This document shows, in pieces, positions 12,297 to 22,597 of a stretch of DNA of 39,895 nucleotides. The translations under genes were made by a program, and so were the position numbers. Origin of the DNA: Chara braunii (Eukaryota > Streptophyta > Charophyceae > Charales > Characeae); contig BFEA01000701.1 in assembly GCA_003427395.1 (NCBI GenBank), positions 676,984 to 716,878 of the forward strand. Reading direction: 5' to 3'. Within the stretch, counting starts at the first letter, position 1, and each line of letters begins with the position of its first letter. A model generated the notes under the pieces. That model saw only the letters and a program-made list of their open reading frames with translations. It was not told the DNA's origin and did not search any database.

Positions 12297-12560
12297 GGTC
12301 TCGAGTGTTGCGTTCGACACTCAAGTGTCGGCTGACACGCGCCTTGAGGGGTTAATCTCTTGACGCTAGACAACCGTCAAGACGGTTGAGAACCACACCC
12401 TCTTATTCACCCTGCAGAGAGTGGGTGGTACACAGGTTTTAGCCTGTGGTGACAGTCAGTTCTCGTGGCCTTGGAGGCAATTTCCATCATCCAGGGCCTG
12501 GAGAGAACTCAAGGGGTTTGACTTTGACGGTTGCTACAGACTCCAACGTCCAACTATAAT
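12297..12560. other. Hairpin-rich conserved block, copy B
   Basis: Counterpart of 3117-3390. Hairpins: CGACACT/AGTGTCG at 12315-12330 (identical to copy A), CAACCGTC/GACGGTTG with a 2-nt loop near 12372-12389, and CACAGG/CCTGTG with loop TTTTAG at 12431-12448. Confidence 0.45.
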
Positions 12561-13335
12561 AACTCTACGAAGCAAAGGAGTAAAAAAAGGAATCTTCATT
12601 TTTTTTCAAACACAAAATCGGCTTAACTCTTACGCATGGTCATAGTAGGTCGTGCGGACACTTGAGATATATATATATATGAGGGTCAATAATATGAGAC
12701 GATCACTTCTCACAATCATAGTGAGACGCCGTTCAACAATATATGTGTGTGATCGCACGCAATTAAGTTCAGAGTCAAAACCATAAACATACCCGCATTT
12801 ACATTAAATATTCAACCAAAGTCCAGAAATTAGACGGGGTTAACTTCAACCACTCTCTGCGCTCACCCCCTTCGCTTTAGCCAAACAAACCCCAACCTAT
12901 GTCCAACCGTCCATAAATAAAACACTCAGCATCTTTATTAAATGACCATTCAACAAAGTCCGCATGAAAACCCAACGAAACAATTCAAACCACAAGGCTA
13001 AAACCTTTAGGTTGAGTAGGCGAGAGTGAATTGGAGTTGAATCGTAAAGCGACGATTCGACAACCGACCTGCTATTAGTGACAACATCAAGCTAAATCTA
13101 GTCCAAACCCTGAATCAAAATGTCCAAAGAAGGCTTGTAACACAAAACAGTCCAATATCCAAGGCAAGACTATTAGTGTATGGAGAATGACTCTCCATAG
13201 GACATTCTCACTCAAGATTCTCCTGATAACTAAGTTTAAGTCTATCTCGAAACTAGTATCCAAAGAAAGATAGACTTTGGCAGAATCTTCCCTATGTAGG
13301 GCGAATCGCTAAAATTGTCACCTGTCAAAATATAA

Positions 13336-14285
13336 TCTAACTCCTTTAAACTAAGAAAATTTTGGCAGCGCTCCCCGTAGGAAAAGTGCATTCTCATAAT
13401 CTATACCAACCCGAATACGAAACTTGAAAGAGTGTTTAACTCTAGAAAGTCAAATTTTGTCTAACTCTCTTAATAAGTAAAAGTTTGGGTAGCATCTCCT
13501 TCACAAAAGTAAGCTTCCCAACTTTATAGTAAGTCAGATAAGAACTCAAAATAAATCTCGAGCTCTTGCTAAGACAAAATTTAACGAACTCCTAAGATTT
13601 GTAGAAATTTCGGTTGCGCTTCCCGTAGGGAAAACAATTTTCCGAAATTTATACAAAGCTAAATACTAAATCCGAAATGACTCTGACTTCCCAAAGTCAA
13701 ATTTTGTCTAACTCTATGGATTAACAAAAATTTAGGCAGAACTTCTTTTAAAAAATACCACTTTTCAGATTTATACTAATCTAGACTAGGCTACCAGCTG
13801 GGCCGTCCGGGTCTCGGGTGGCCAGCCCGTGCAAGGACTTCCAAAAAAAAAAAACAAAAAAAAAAACCTAAAAATCTTAAAACAAACTATGTTATGCAAA
13901 AAAATAAACTGAACAACTTTTGCCTCGGGGTCACATCAAAATTCTTTACCAATTTTAAAATAAAAATAAAAGTTTAAACATATTATTTTTATTTTTACTG
14001 TTTTTAATTTTTCTGGCCCGGCCGGGCAAGTGACCCCGGGCCACTCTGGTAGCCTAGAATCTAGATATAAACTTTAGACAAAAAATTGAACTTTGAAAGT
14101 CAGATTTCTACTAATCTAGATATAAACGCATTGGTTTTAAAGAAATTTCGGTAGCGCTTCCCGTAGGAGAAGTACCTTTTTAAAATTTATTCAAAGCCAA
14201 GTTATAACAAATGATCCCAGAAAACACAAGAATTGACCTAAGTAAAAAAAAGTTTGCTCAGAAAATGCGGCAATTGAACTGAATG
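13336..14285 (+). repeat. Tandem monomers of about 124 bp, copy B
   Basis: Same array as 4160-5105. CTAACTC-type landmarks at about 13338, 13469, 13583 and 13709, then interrupted by the MITE at 13796-14057 and resumed after it. Confidence 0.7.
13796..14057. mobile_element. hAT-type MITE, insertion B (262 bp)
   Basis: Same family as 4183-4464: identical 12-bp ends CTAGGCTACCAG (13796-13807) and CTGGTAGCCTAG (14046-14057). The perfect 8-bp duplication AATCTAGA lies at 13788-13795 and 14058-14065. It sits at a different point of the repeat unit from insertion A, so it is an independent event. The interior keeps the A-rich stretch and ACTATGTTATGCA segment. Confidence 0.93.
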
Positions 14286-14690
14286 TCTGCGTTGCCACTT
14301 GTACACACCCTCGTACGAGTACGGATTCGTACTCGTGTACTCGTACGCTAGGGGTCCCGTACGAGATTTTTTTTTTTTTTTTTTTAATCCGGTATAGTTT
14401 TTATTTTTTTTTCTCAAGTTTTAATAATAATCTGAAGATGATGCTTAACCAAATGTTGCTTGTTTTGTGCTGTTGCATAACATAGTTTTTTTTCGGATTT
14501 TTTTTTTTTTTTTTTTTTTTTCGTAAGGGGGCGTACAAGACGTACAAGATGACGTACATGTTCTCATACAGAACCCGTACATATATTACCTGTACATTTC
14601 GTATAGAAAGACCTCGTCCATGTACATTATATAATCTGTCTCTTATACACATCTAGATGTGTATAAGAGACAGGCGTACAGGTTCCCGAA
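14286..14690. mobile_element. Possible non-autonomous element with GTAC-rich ends
   Basis: This stretch is absent from the matching place in copy A (after 5095). The left side has a hairpin ACGAGTACG/CGTACTCGT and many CGTAC words; the right side has many GTACA/CGTAC words. The middle holds, inverted, the segment TGCATAACATAG next to TCGGA and a T run, which is the interior of the MITEs at 4183 and 13796. Ends and target duplication could not be fixed. The adapter at 14636 makes the right side unreliable. Confidence 0.4.
14636..14673. other. Nextera mate-pair junction adapter (assembly contaminant)
   Basis: Two inverted 19-bp Tn5 mosaic ends joined head to head: CTGTCTCTTATACACATCT at 14636-14654 and its exact reverse complement at 14655-14673. 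This 38-mer is the circularisation junction of Nextera mate-pair libraries, not native DNA. Short frames starting Met-Cys-Ile-Arg-Asp-Arg on both strands come from it. Confidence 0.98.
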
Positions 14691-14933
14691 ATGTAATGCA
14701 GCTTAATGTTACAACTCTGGTACGCGGCGAGAAACTAAAGCAACTACCTATCAAATTGAAACTCACACTAAGTAAGACTCTGACTCAGCCACATGCAAGT
14801 CCAAACCACAATGGTAAGTACTCTCACCTTATTCCTAGGTTGAACCTTATCAACAATAGTTCATAAGTCTTTCAATGATTTATCCCTTATACCCAGCTTA
14901 CATAAGGCGTAAAGTTGCATGTGCGTGACTCCA

Positions 14934-15206
14934 TATCAAATCATCCAACTTAGGAACAATTGTCCGATTCTTCACCTGATCCTCCATCATAATGAAACAA
15001 GATGAAGTTCAAGCCATCAAACTTAGGAACAATTGCTCAAACTCTTTCTTTTAGAAAGAAAAGAAACATCAGAAACCTCAAAATAAGCCAAGGCGACCAA
15101 ACCATCCAGTTCAGGAACAATTGTTTGATCCCTGAAAAGACAATCAGAAACAACCCTCGCAAGTCAGAGCAACCAGACCATCCAACGTAGGAACCATTGT
15201 CTGGTC
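14934..15206 (+). repeat. Ladder of variable-arm stem-loops with AACTTA loop, copy B
   Basis: Four hairpins at 14934-14969, 15006-15043, 15095-15130 and 15172-15205, spaced 72-89 bp. The core is CA, inner stem TCC (TCA once), loop AACTTA or variant, GGA, then ACAATT. Outer stems: ATCAAAT/GTCCGAT (two A-C mismatches, one wobble), AGTTCAAGC/GCTCAAACT (7 of 9), GACCAAAC/GTTTGATC (7 of 8), ACCAGAC/GTCTGGT (perfect). By flanking sequence, the third and fourth correspond to the copy A hairpins at 5933 and 6011. The inner stem differs from all those in copy A but still pairs. Confidence 0.72.
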
Positions 15207-16129
15207 CTCCAGGTAGTAAAAAAAAAATAAACATAGCACTGGGGAATTCAACTTATAAACTATTCCCAGCCTTTGGTTAACGCAGACAATCACAAGCAAG
15301 ATCATCTTCCTCCCGCCTTCCCCCAATCGAAAATCGTTTTACAATCTGACTTCTGGAAAAAAACAAAAGTGAAACTGAAATTGTGCATGCTTTCCTTTAC
15401 TTAGCTCTGATTGATGTCTTAAAGTGAAACATAAAAATCAATTAAAGATGCATGCAATATACTCAGTCAAATTGTAGCAAGATGTAGACAAGGGTTTTAA
15501 CTGGGTTTATAGAAGGAGATGAAGATTCACCACTTAGTTCCATGCCTCCAGAACCTCGCCTAGGTTCCATGCCTCCAGAACCTCGCCTAGGTTCCGGCAG
15601 AGCTCCTGCAATCAGTGCGGCAACCTCCCGCAAAGACTTTGGCATGGATTACGGGTTGCAATCCCGCCCGCCGCCTTCCTCTCTAAACCAAAAGACTAGA
15701 CTGAGAGTAACAAGGGCATAAGGAGAAGCATTAAGTCTCTCAGATCCAAGGATGGTGCACTTAGATTCACGAGAGAGGGTCTTGGTTCCTTGACACGCCT
15801 GAGGGCCCCGCAATGATGGTCAGAATGTGCAACAGCTTGGTCAAACTGTAGCCCAACTGCCTACCATTGACTCTTTGGTGATCCCCCAAGTCGCAACAAA
15901 GACCCCCCCCTTCATAGGACTCAGCCACTCCGCAACTCGTGATCTGAAATGCCCTCGCCACAGCTCAAAACACGGGCTGTGCGTGAAAAACATAGTCTTC
16001 TCTCCTTCCGCAGTGAGGTAAAAGCGTGGTTTAGTTGGGCACGCAGTGGGCGGAGTGCAAACAGGCACCGACTATGCAATTCTCACTAAGTTTCGACATG
16101 CCTCCAGCTCACGGCTGGACTCACGTTAC

Positions 16130-16390
16130 TTCGATCGGTAGGATGAGCAGTGTACCGGCCACAGGTGTGTCTCTACTTCTTAGCTCGCCTGCAGCTTCTT
16201 CGTTTGACACGCAGAGCAGCACATTGGCCAGCAGGTAAGTCTTCAACTCTTGTGGCCCGCTCCTCGCTACTTCAGACGTCGAGATGAACAACACCTCCAA
16301 CAACAGGCAAGTTCTCCGACCTTCGGGCTCGCTCCTTTGCGGCTCTAACTGATGAGGTGAGTTGCGCATCGGCCAACCAGTAAGTCTTCA
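16130..16390 (+). repeat. Tandem monomers of about 70 bp with splice-donor-like motifs, copy B
   Basis: GT or GC of the motifs CACAGGTGTG, GCAGGTAAGT, AACAGGCAAG and CCAGTAAGTC fall at about 16166, 16235, 16307 and 16380 (spacing 69, 72, 73). A further CAGGTAAGTC occurs near 16760. Matches the array at 6950-7750. Confidence 0.65.
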
Positions 16391-17684
16391 CCTCGCAACT
16401 AACTTCACGCCCCTTCCTTCATTAGAACAAGCCAAGCCCAAATGAATCTTCTGCCGCTGCATGGAAGCACACACCACTTTTCAGCCATTCACGCAGAGAG
16501 ATAGAGAGAGGCTATTCCTTTGACGAGAAGAGCAAAATCAGAATGTATCTTCCGTTCGATTACGGAAGTATTCACTGTTGTCTTCGACCATTCACGCAGC
16601 GAGATCGAAATAAGTGTTCCGCTTAGAACGTGGAACTATAACCCCTCCAGGTTAGCGTCCAACCCACTGCAGGACTCGCGCTATCTCCAAATGATCGAAT
16701 AAGTAGCATCGGGAAATCTCCTGCTCCCATTCGTCCTAATGGGCACACCACCCGCCTACAGGTAAGTCTCTAACCCCGCGGCTGGCCTCACTCCCATTCC
16801 ATCGATAGGTCGGTCAAACGGGAAGCGCAAAAACGTGGAAGGTGCATTGCGTCTGGTCCACCCGCTCTCCGCCAGTATATCCCGTCTGAGGCTTACACTC
16901 GACGCATGCTGATTCCGTCTGTAGTCTCGTCCATACGCGGGTGATCTCAATGCAGCCTAGCAAAACCGAGTGTTATCACACACTCGGGCACCAGTGCGAC
17001 AACGCCCCCTGTTGAAACAAAGGCGAATGCCTTAGTGGAGAGCATCATCAGGAGGGAATCAGCAATGGCGAGCACTCGGACGATCGACACAATCAGGACG
17101 AAGAGCAGACCACTGTGGTTCGCTTTTCCACATTGCTTGTCCAACGAGCAAAAGTGCGAATGAATCCTCCGATAGAAATACGAAGCATACACTGACTTTC
17201 AACCACGTGCTGAGAGGGATGGAGGAAAGTTACTTCTATTGTTAGAACGGCGAAATCAAAATGAAATCTTCAGCAGATCGTAGAAAGATACCCCCGCCAC
17301 CCGTATCTAGTTAGCGCGCAGTTCAGCATCGTAGTTCGACCTTAGATGCGTGGCCAGAATGGCCCGATCCTCAATTCCTTCTCCTCCCCGTCGAGCCGTG
17401 TTCACCTTCGTGCAACCCATAACCCTCATAGCGCAAAATCCATTACCTTTCCACAAATTCCAAATGCGCCATTGGGCTCGTGGCACTTCAAAACCCTGTT
17501 TTCACTCCTTGGTTCGCCGAGAACTCTATTTTGTTTTCCACCATACTCCTGCTTAGCTCTGCCATCGCTGCACTACCGCGCACCACTTTTCTTCACTAAC
17601 TCCTATACCACTAACATTTTGCTAAAAATAACCTCAAATACGGATTCGTCCGATATTAAAACCCTATCGTAGACTCTTCCCTCC

Positions 17685-17884
17685 CTCAAATCCACGGGGA
17701 AATGAGTAAGATAAGTGTTTCTCTGTCTGGCCGTATATGCTACCGCCATCTCCCCGCCCACCATTTTCTCTGCTAACCTCCCTCTACACTAATCCTTTCG
17801 CCATTCTAACCTCAGCAATGGATTCGCCCCTCCAAAAAAACCCTATCTAATACTTCCGCTTGCTCGTTTTCACCGAATAACGGG
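17685..17884. repeat. Palindrome-bearing monomers, copy B
   Basis: Counterpart of 8354-8723. CTCAAATCC/GGAAATGAG (7 of 9 paired) at 17685-17706 and CTCGTT/AACGGG (6 paired, one wobble) at 17863-17884. Each is followed by the same ...GTTTCT context as in copy A. Arms differ from those in copy A. Confidence 0.5.
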
Positions 17885-18902
17885 TATGATACGAGTTTCT
17901 TCGCCCGCCGCCTGACGCAATTCAGCACCCGGGTTCATTCGACTTTCTCCGCTTTCGCTCTTGCGGTCGATGCTAGTCTTCGTGCCAACCCGGACTCCGC
18001 AAAGGAGTGTTGAGCAATACGAACTGAAGGACGCTACTCATGGAAGCCGAAACCCGTTGAGGAGTGCGTTACTACGCTCTAGCTGACTCAGGCGCTTCAA
18101 AGAACGGATAGTGTCCATGCTCGCGACCTATACTCGCCCATTTATGCCATTGCGACGGGCAAGGGGCATTGGGCCCGCTGCTAAGCCAGAAATATGAGTC
18201 TGGGTGAAGCGGGTCCCGGTGTAGATCTTGGTAGTAGTAGCAATATCCAGATGAGAACTAGGCAGGTCCCATGCGCTCAACTGCTGCATCCCTGCGGCCC
18301 CCTTCCTGGCGCCCCTGCCTATGCAGGTGAGCTTACTATCTCGAAGGACCCAGCGGCATGCTCACACTCAAACCTCTCACAGCAGATCGTGGTCGGCGGA
18401 TATAGCTCCGCAGCGACCTCCGCCACCCTTGAGCTGCGGCCACACAGGCTTGCTCGGTATGCTCTCCAATTCCATTCCACTTTAAGTTATCCATGTTGTC
18501 CAAATCAGAAGCAAGGGAAGCTATGGTCACGGGCCCCACCCCTTTTACGCACGTTGACCCCTTCGGTCTCAGTTTCATGACGGGCCGATAGAGGAATTCT
18601 ACGTGCACCCGAAACGCACGCAGGTCCAAGCGGCCCCTAAAACCGGTGCCACGCTTGTTTGAAAATAATAACAAAATAAAAACTATCAACAATAATAATA
18701 ATAATAAAGATAAAATAAAAGAAATTAATGGCAAAACCACACAACAAGGGGGATGAAAGAAAAGGAGATTACTAATACCGTCAAATGCCGCCTCGGTCTC
18801 GCTGAGCTACCCCGTGGGCATCAACCATAGGGGATAGCCCCGCCGGACCCTCAACCGAGTGGTTCCTTCGCGCTGCACGATATGCCTACACCTCCGCCCG
18901 TT

Positions 18903-18965
18903 GGCCTTGATCCCCGAATCTCCTAGATGAAAGTTTGATACTGTAACCAATAGTGCTAGGCCCAA
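18903..18965 (-). pseudogene. tRNA-Glu-like relic, copy B
   Basis: On the minus strand, A-box-like TAGCACTATTGG (18947-18958), an anticodon-loop-like CTTTCAT (a UUC anticodon if read as tRNA), and B-box-like GGATCAAGGCC (18903-18913), with tRNA-like spacing. Stems are degraded. It could be a pseudogene or the head of a tRNA-derived SINE. Confidence 0.4.
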
Positions 18966-19324
18966 GGCTGAGCCCATTGCAAGAGGGCGCCTATATAAAC
19001 GGGTATCATGTGGCGTGCAGGTTTACTGAAATGCTCCTTTCCGCTCATCACGCAGAGTTGTACCGCTTTCCACGTTGCTTCTCTACATGTACGCACAAAC
19101 CACGATCAAGCGCACCAATCATAGACAATTTTTTTTCAATCCTAGTTTAATCAGAGATAAAAAGAAACTTGGCTAGCAACCACGCCGACTTCACAATCAT
19201 CAATAAGAAAAGAGATCACGCGCGCCTTAAGTCTGCGCGCCCATACACCCTCTACTTCTAGTCAATCATTTAATCAGTGCTATCCGAAACACAACAGCGA
19301 CTCGTGTGGTGTTCTCAGACTGAG

Positions 19325-19350
19325 GCGGATACCCTTGTAAGGCTATTCGC
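19325..19350. other. Quasi-palindrome at the 3' boundary of copy B
   Basis: GCGGATACCCTT and AAGGCTATTCGC separated by GT; 10 of 12 positions pair. Same place as 10474-10499. Confidence 0.65.
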
Positions 19351-19414
19351 ACTGATAGTCGGAACCGAACATGTTCAATCGAGCGCAAATCAAGGGGGTG
19401 TCGAACACGTTCTC

Positions 19415-19490
19415 ATGTGTGTGTGGTGGGTGGGTTCAGTATGGTGTGTGTGTGGTGTGTGCTTATGTGTATGTGTATGTATATGTTCAT
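19415..19490. repeat. GT-rich microsatellite
   Basis: GT/GTAT-rich run with interruptions. Confidence 0.85.
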
Positions 19491-19779
19491 GAGTGTTGAG
19501 CAATGTCTCCAGGCCCCCACCAAACCCTATATACATATTTAAAATAAAACAAAAAAATAAAAAAATAAAAAATGTCCGGGCTCGATCGATTTAAGGCCAC
19601 GTTCGGGCTCGGTACCGAGCGTTCGGGCTCGGTCACTGAGCCCGAACGCGATGTCCTTCCATTTCGACCACGTTTAGGTCATGTTAGGCCGCACGAAGTC
19701 GCAGGGGTCGCCCGGGAAAAAAAACAAAAAAAAATGAAAAAGAAACAAAAAAAGAACTGAAAAAAAGAAGGAAAAAATG

Positions 19780-19876
19780 TACACACACACACACGCATAC
19801 ACATACATACACACATGCATACACACATACACACACGCATACACATACATGCACACACACACACATACACACATAC
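19780..19876. repeat. CA/CATA microsatellite
   Basis: ACACACAC with GCATAC and ATAC interruptions, preceded by an A-rich stretch (19717-19776). Confidence 0.9.
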
Positions 19877-20150
19877 ACTGTCGACTGCCTCCACCGCTCC
19901 CGGCCCCGCTGCCTCCCTTACTCCCACGGCTCCCGCTCCCACTCACCTTCCCCACCTGCTCCGGCTTCTGCCTCTCTCTCCCTCTCTCTCATGCACGTGT
20001 GCAACCACTCCTGCTCCTGCTGCCTCCCCCTCTCCCGCTCCTGGTGCCTTCCCCGCTCCCGCTCTTGCAGCCGCCCGCTTTTGCTCACCTTTGCCCCCCC
20101 TGCACCCACTTCCGCCCTGCACTCTCTTTCTCTCTCTTACTTTCTCTCAT
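19877..20150. repeat. Polypyrimidine tract
   Basis: CTCCCGCTCC- and CTCTCTCT-rich low-complexity sequence. Long open frames on both strands are composition artefacts. Confidence 0.85.
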
Positions 20151-20237
20151 ATGTGCACGTGCGTGCGTGTGTTGTCATATTCTCTATACACAATAGAACG
20201 CCAAAAAAAATAAAATAAAAAAAACATGATTGTGCCA

Positions 20238-20405
20238 GACTAAAGGCCGTGTGAGCAGCTTTCGCACATGGTTCGGTAGCTCTGCGGGATACACCTATCC
20301 AAAGGTGGTGCCAGCCCCTTGGGCAGAGGTAAGTTGTACCTCGCCGGACCTCTATCCTGTCGTAGGGGTTCCCGAGAGGTACGGTTGATGCACTCGGTTG
20401 GAGCG
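20238..20405 (-). repeat. Inverted fragment of the large repeat unit, copy C
   Basis: Its reverse complement matches about 2518-2680 of copy A and 11738-11890 of copy B. Shared segments include CGAGTGC, ATACCTCTCG, ACGACAGGATAG, GCGAGGTA and ACTTACCTC, then TATCCCGC and GAGCTACC. It shows that the family exists outside the tandem pair and in the opposite orientation. Confidence 0.8.
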
Positions 20406-21246
20406 GCCAAGGCTCCACCGTAAAAAAGTCATGCAAAAATCATGTGTGAGGTGGCTGGAAGGGTCCCCTTGCGGGACAGATGCGCTTGACAAAGTTGCCA
20501 CCATGGTGACCAACAAGGGTGACACTAGTCTAAATGACGGATTTAGGAAGAGAATATCATACTCCTCCCTTGAACATCCTGGCTTTCAACATAAAAAAAG
20601 TCGGCGAGATGAATACGTTTATAATTTGACATAATCGTTGATTTAATAAGAGCATAGTTTAATATGGCTGCAAACAGATTAATTTGTGATTACAATTATA
20701 AAGATAAGTTTTTTAATGTTTATCAACGTGATTCAACATATTTCAACATGTCTCAACATCTTTCAACATGTCTAAACATATTTCATTATGATCAAACTTG
20801 TTTCTTTTGCCTTTAACTATCTAAGCCATATTCAGATGCATTAAAAAAAATAGTCAGGTTTTATCGCCGATATATAAAACTTCGATGTAGCTTTTCATTT
20901 GGTGGGGGGGGCAGGGGGACGAGATGACGAGGCGAGGTAAATATGAAATGTTTATTTATACATCTTGGTAATATAGCAATATAAAAAAACGATCAAGGCG
21001 AGAGGTTCTATGTATGTACATGTTTTATGCCCACGCCACTGTTGTCTACAACTAATGAAACGGATGTTGGGATGATATTATATAAAACCTCTCGTCTACC
21101 TTCTTGCCTCTCTGAGCATATAGATATGTGCACATCCTCCTACCCCCCTCTCCCCCCTTCTTTGGATTTTTTCTATAATCCCGATTTCGACATTACTCTT
21201 ATGGTCGATAGGTGCCTCATATTTTCGCCTATCCACATTCCTTCAG
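20406..21246. other. AT-rich intergenic sequence, no gene seen
   Basis: Contains a short run of TCAACAT/TTCAACATG repeats near 20730-20790 and a G run near 20905. I see no supported coding sequence. Confidence 0.6.
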
Positions 21247-21254
21247 GCTCAAAC
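21247..21254. repeat. Target-site duplication of the hAT element, left
   Basis: GCTCAAAC, identical to 28286-28293. Confidence 0.85.
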
Positions 21255-21268
21255 CTACGTTAACCCTT

Positions 21269-21345
21269 GGCCGCGGCCGAGTTCGGCCATGGCCGAGGCT
21301 GGCGGCCTCGCCCGGGACCCCCCCGGCCGTGGCCGCGGCCGAAAT
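21269..21345. promoter_or_regulatory. Left subterminal GGCCG-rich cluster
   Basis: About eight GGCCG/CGGCC words in under 80 bp just inside the left end. In known hAT elements, clustered subterminal motifs bind transposase; this role is inferred here. Confidence 0.45.
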
Positions 21346-21708
21346 GGGATAGGGTTTCGGGAGAGGAGAGCGGGTTTCGGGTGGGGGTGGGGCGCCGCAC
21401 GCCCTCGAAGTGAAAGACCGACAAAAAAATAAAAACAGTGGGGTCCTAAACATGAGTCTAGCAGGGTGGGCCGGGAAAATTATTGCGCCCACCGGACTGC
21501 GTTTCGTTGATGCAGGTGCGTAGGGGGGAAGGTAAGCAACACAGAAAAAATTAAAAAGAAATATGCGCCCCCTGCGGTTTGGGGGTGGGGCCCGTGGGGG
21601 TATCTGGTGGGTGGGAGACCGTGGGACCGTGGGCCCACGTTCAGGGATGGGGGTCCACCGGTTCCGTGGGTGGGTTTGTCGTTGGGTTGAGTGGGGGAGG
21701 GGGAGGGG

Positions 21709-22597
21709 NNNNNNNNNNNNNNNNNNNNNNNNNNNNNNNNNNNNNNNNNNNNNNNNNNNNNNNNNNNNNNNNNNNNNNNNNNNNNNNNNNNNNNNNNNNN
21801 NNNNNNNNNNNNNNNNNNNNNNNNNNNNNNNNNNNNNNNNNNNNNNNNNNNNNNNNNNNNNNNNNNNNNNNNNNNNNNNNNNNNNNNNNNNNNNNNNNNN
21901 NNNNNNNNNNNNNNNNNNNNNNNNNNNNNNNNNNNNNNNNNNNNNNNNNNNNNNNNNNNNNNNNNNNNNNNNNNNNNNNNNNNNNNNNNNNNNNNNNNNN
22001 NNNNNNNNNNNNNNNNNNNNNNNNNNNNNNNNNNNNNNNNNNNNNNNNNNNNNNNNNNNNNNNNNNNNNNNNNNNNNNNNNNNNNNNNNNNNNNNNNNNN
22101 NNNNNNNNNNNNNNNNNNNNNNNNNNNNNNNNNNNNNNNNNNNNNNNNNNNNNNNNNNNNNNNNNNNNNNNNNNNNNNNNNNNNNNNNNNNNNNNNNNNN
22201 NNNNNNNNNNNNNNNNNNNNNNNNNNNNNNNNNNNNNNNNNNNNNNNNNNNNNNNNNNNNNNNNNNNNNNNNNNNNNNNNNNNNNNNNNNNNNNNNNNNN
22301 NNNNNNNNNNNNNNNNNNNNNNNNNNNNNNNNNNNNNNNNNNNNNNNNNNNNNNNNNNNNNNNNNNNNNNNNNNNNNNNNNNNNNNNNNNNNNNNNNNNN
22401 NNNNNNNNNNNNNNNNNNNNNNNNNNNNNNNNNNNNNNNNNNNNNNNNNNNNNNNNNNNNNNNNNNNNNNNNNNNNNNNNNNNNNNNNNNNNNNNNNNNN
22501 NNNNNNNNNNNNNNNNNNNNNNNNNNNNNNNNNNNNNNNNNNNNNNNNNNNNNNNNNNNNNNNNNNNNNNNNNNNNNNNNNNNNNNNNNNNNNNNNN
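21709..22597. other. Assembly gap (889 N)
   Basis: Run of N within the transposon. The left edge is a G-rich stretch (GGGGGAGGGGGAGGGG). Frames drawn across it are meaningless. Confidence 1.

Larger units (their letters stand above)
11629..19360 (+). repeat. Large non-coding repeat unit, copy B (about 7.7 kb)
   Basis: Direct-orientation counterpart of 2397-10510 with the same internal order of arrays and landmarks. It has its own MITE at 13796-14057 and a further insertion near 14286-14690. By eye, divergence is strong in arrays and low in the block at 12297-12560. Part of the copy may be mis-scaffolded because an adapter sits at 14636. Confidence 0.85.

Noticed and set aside
14401-14866. 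Two proteins starting MCIRDR
   Set aside because: They are translations of the Nextera adapter and flanking low-complexity DNA.
19674-20213. Overlapping frames in CA and CT tracts
   Set aside because: Pure microsatellite and polypyrimidine translations.
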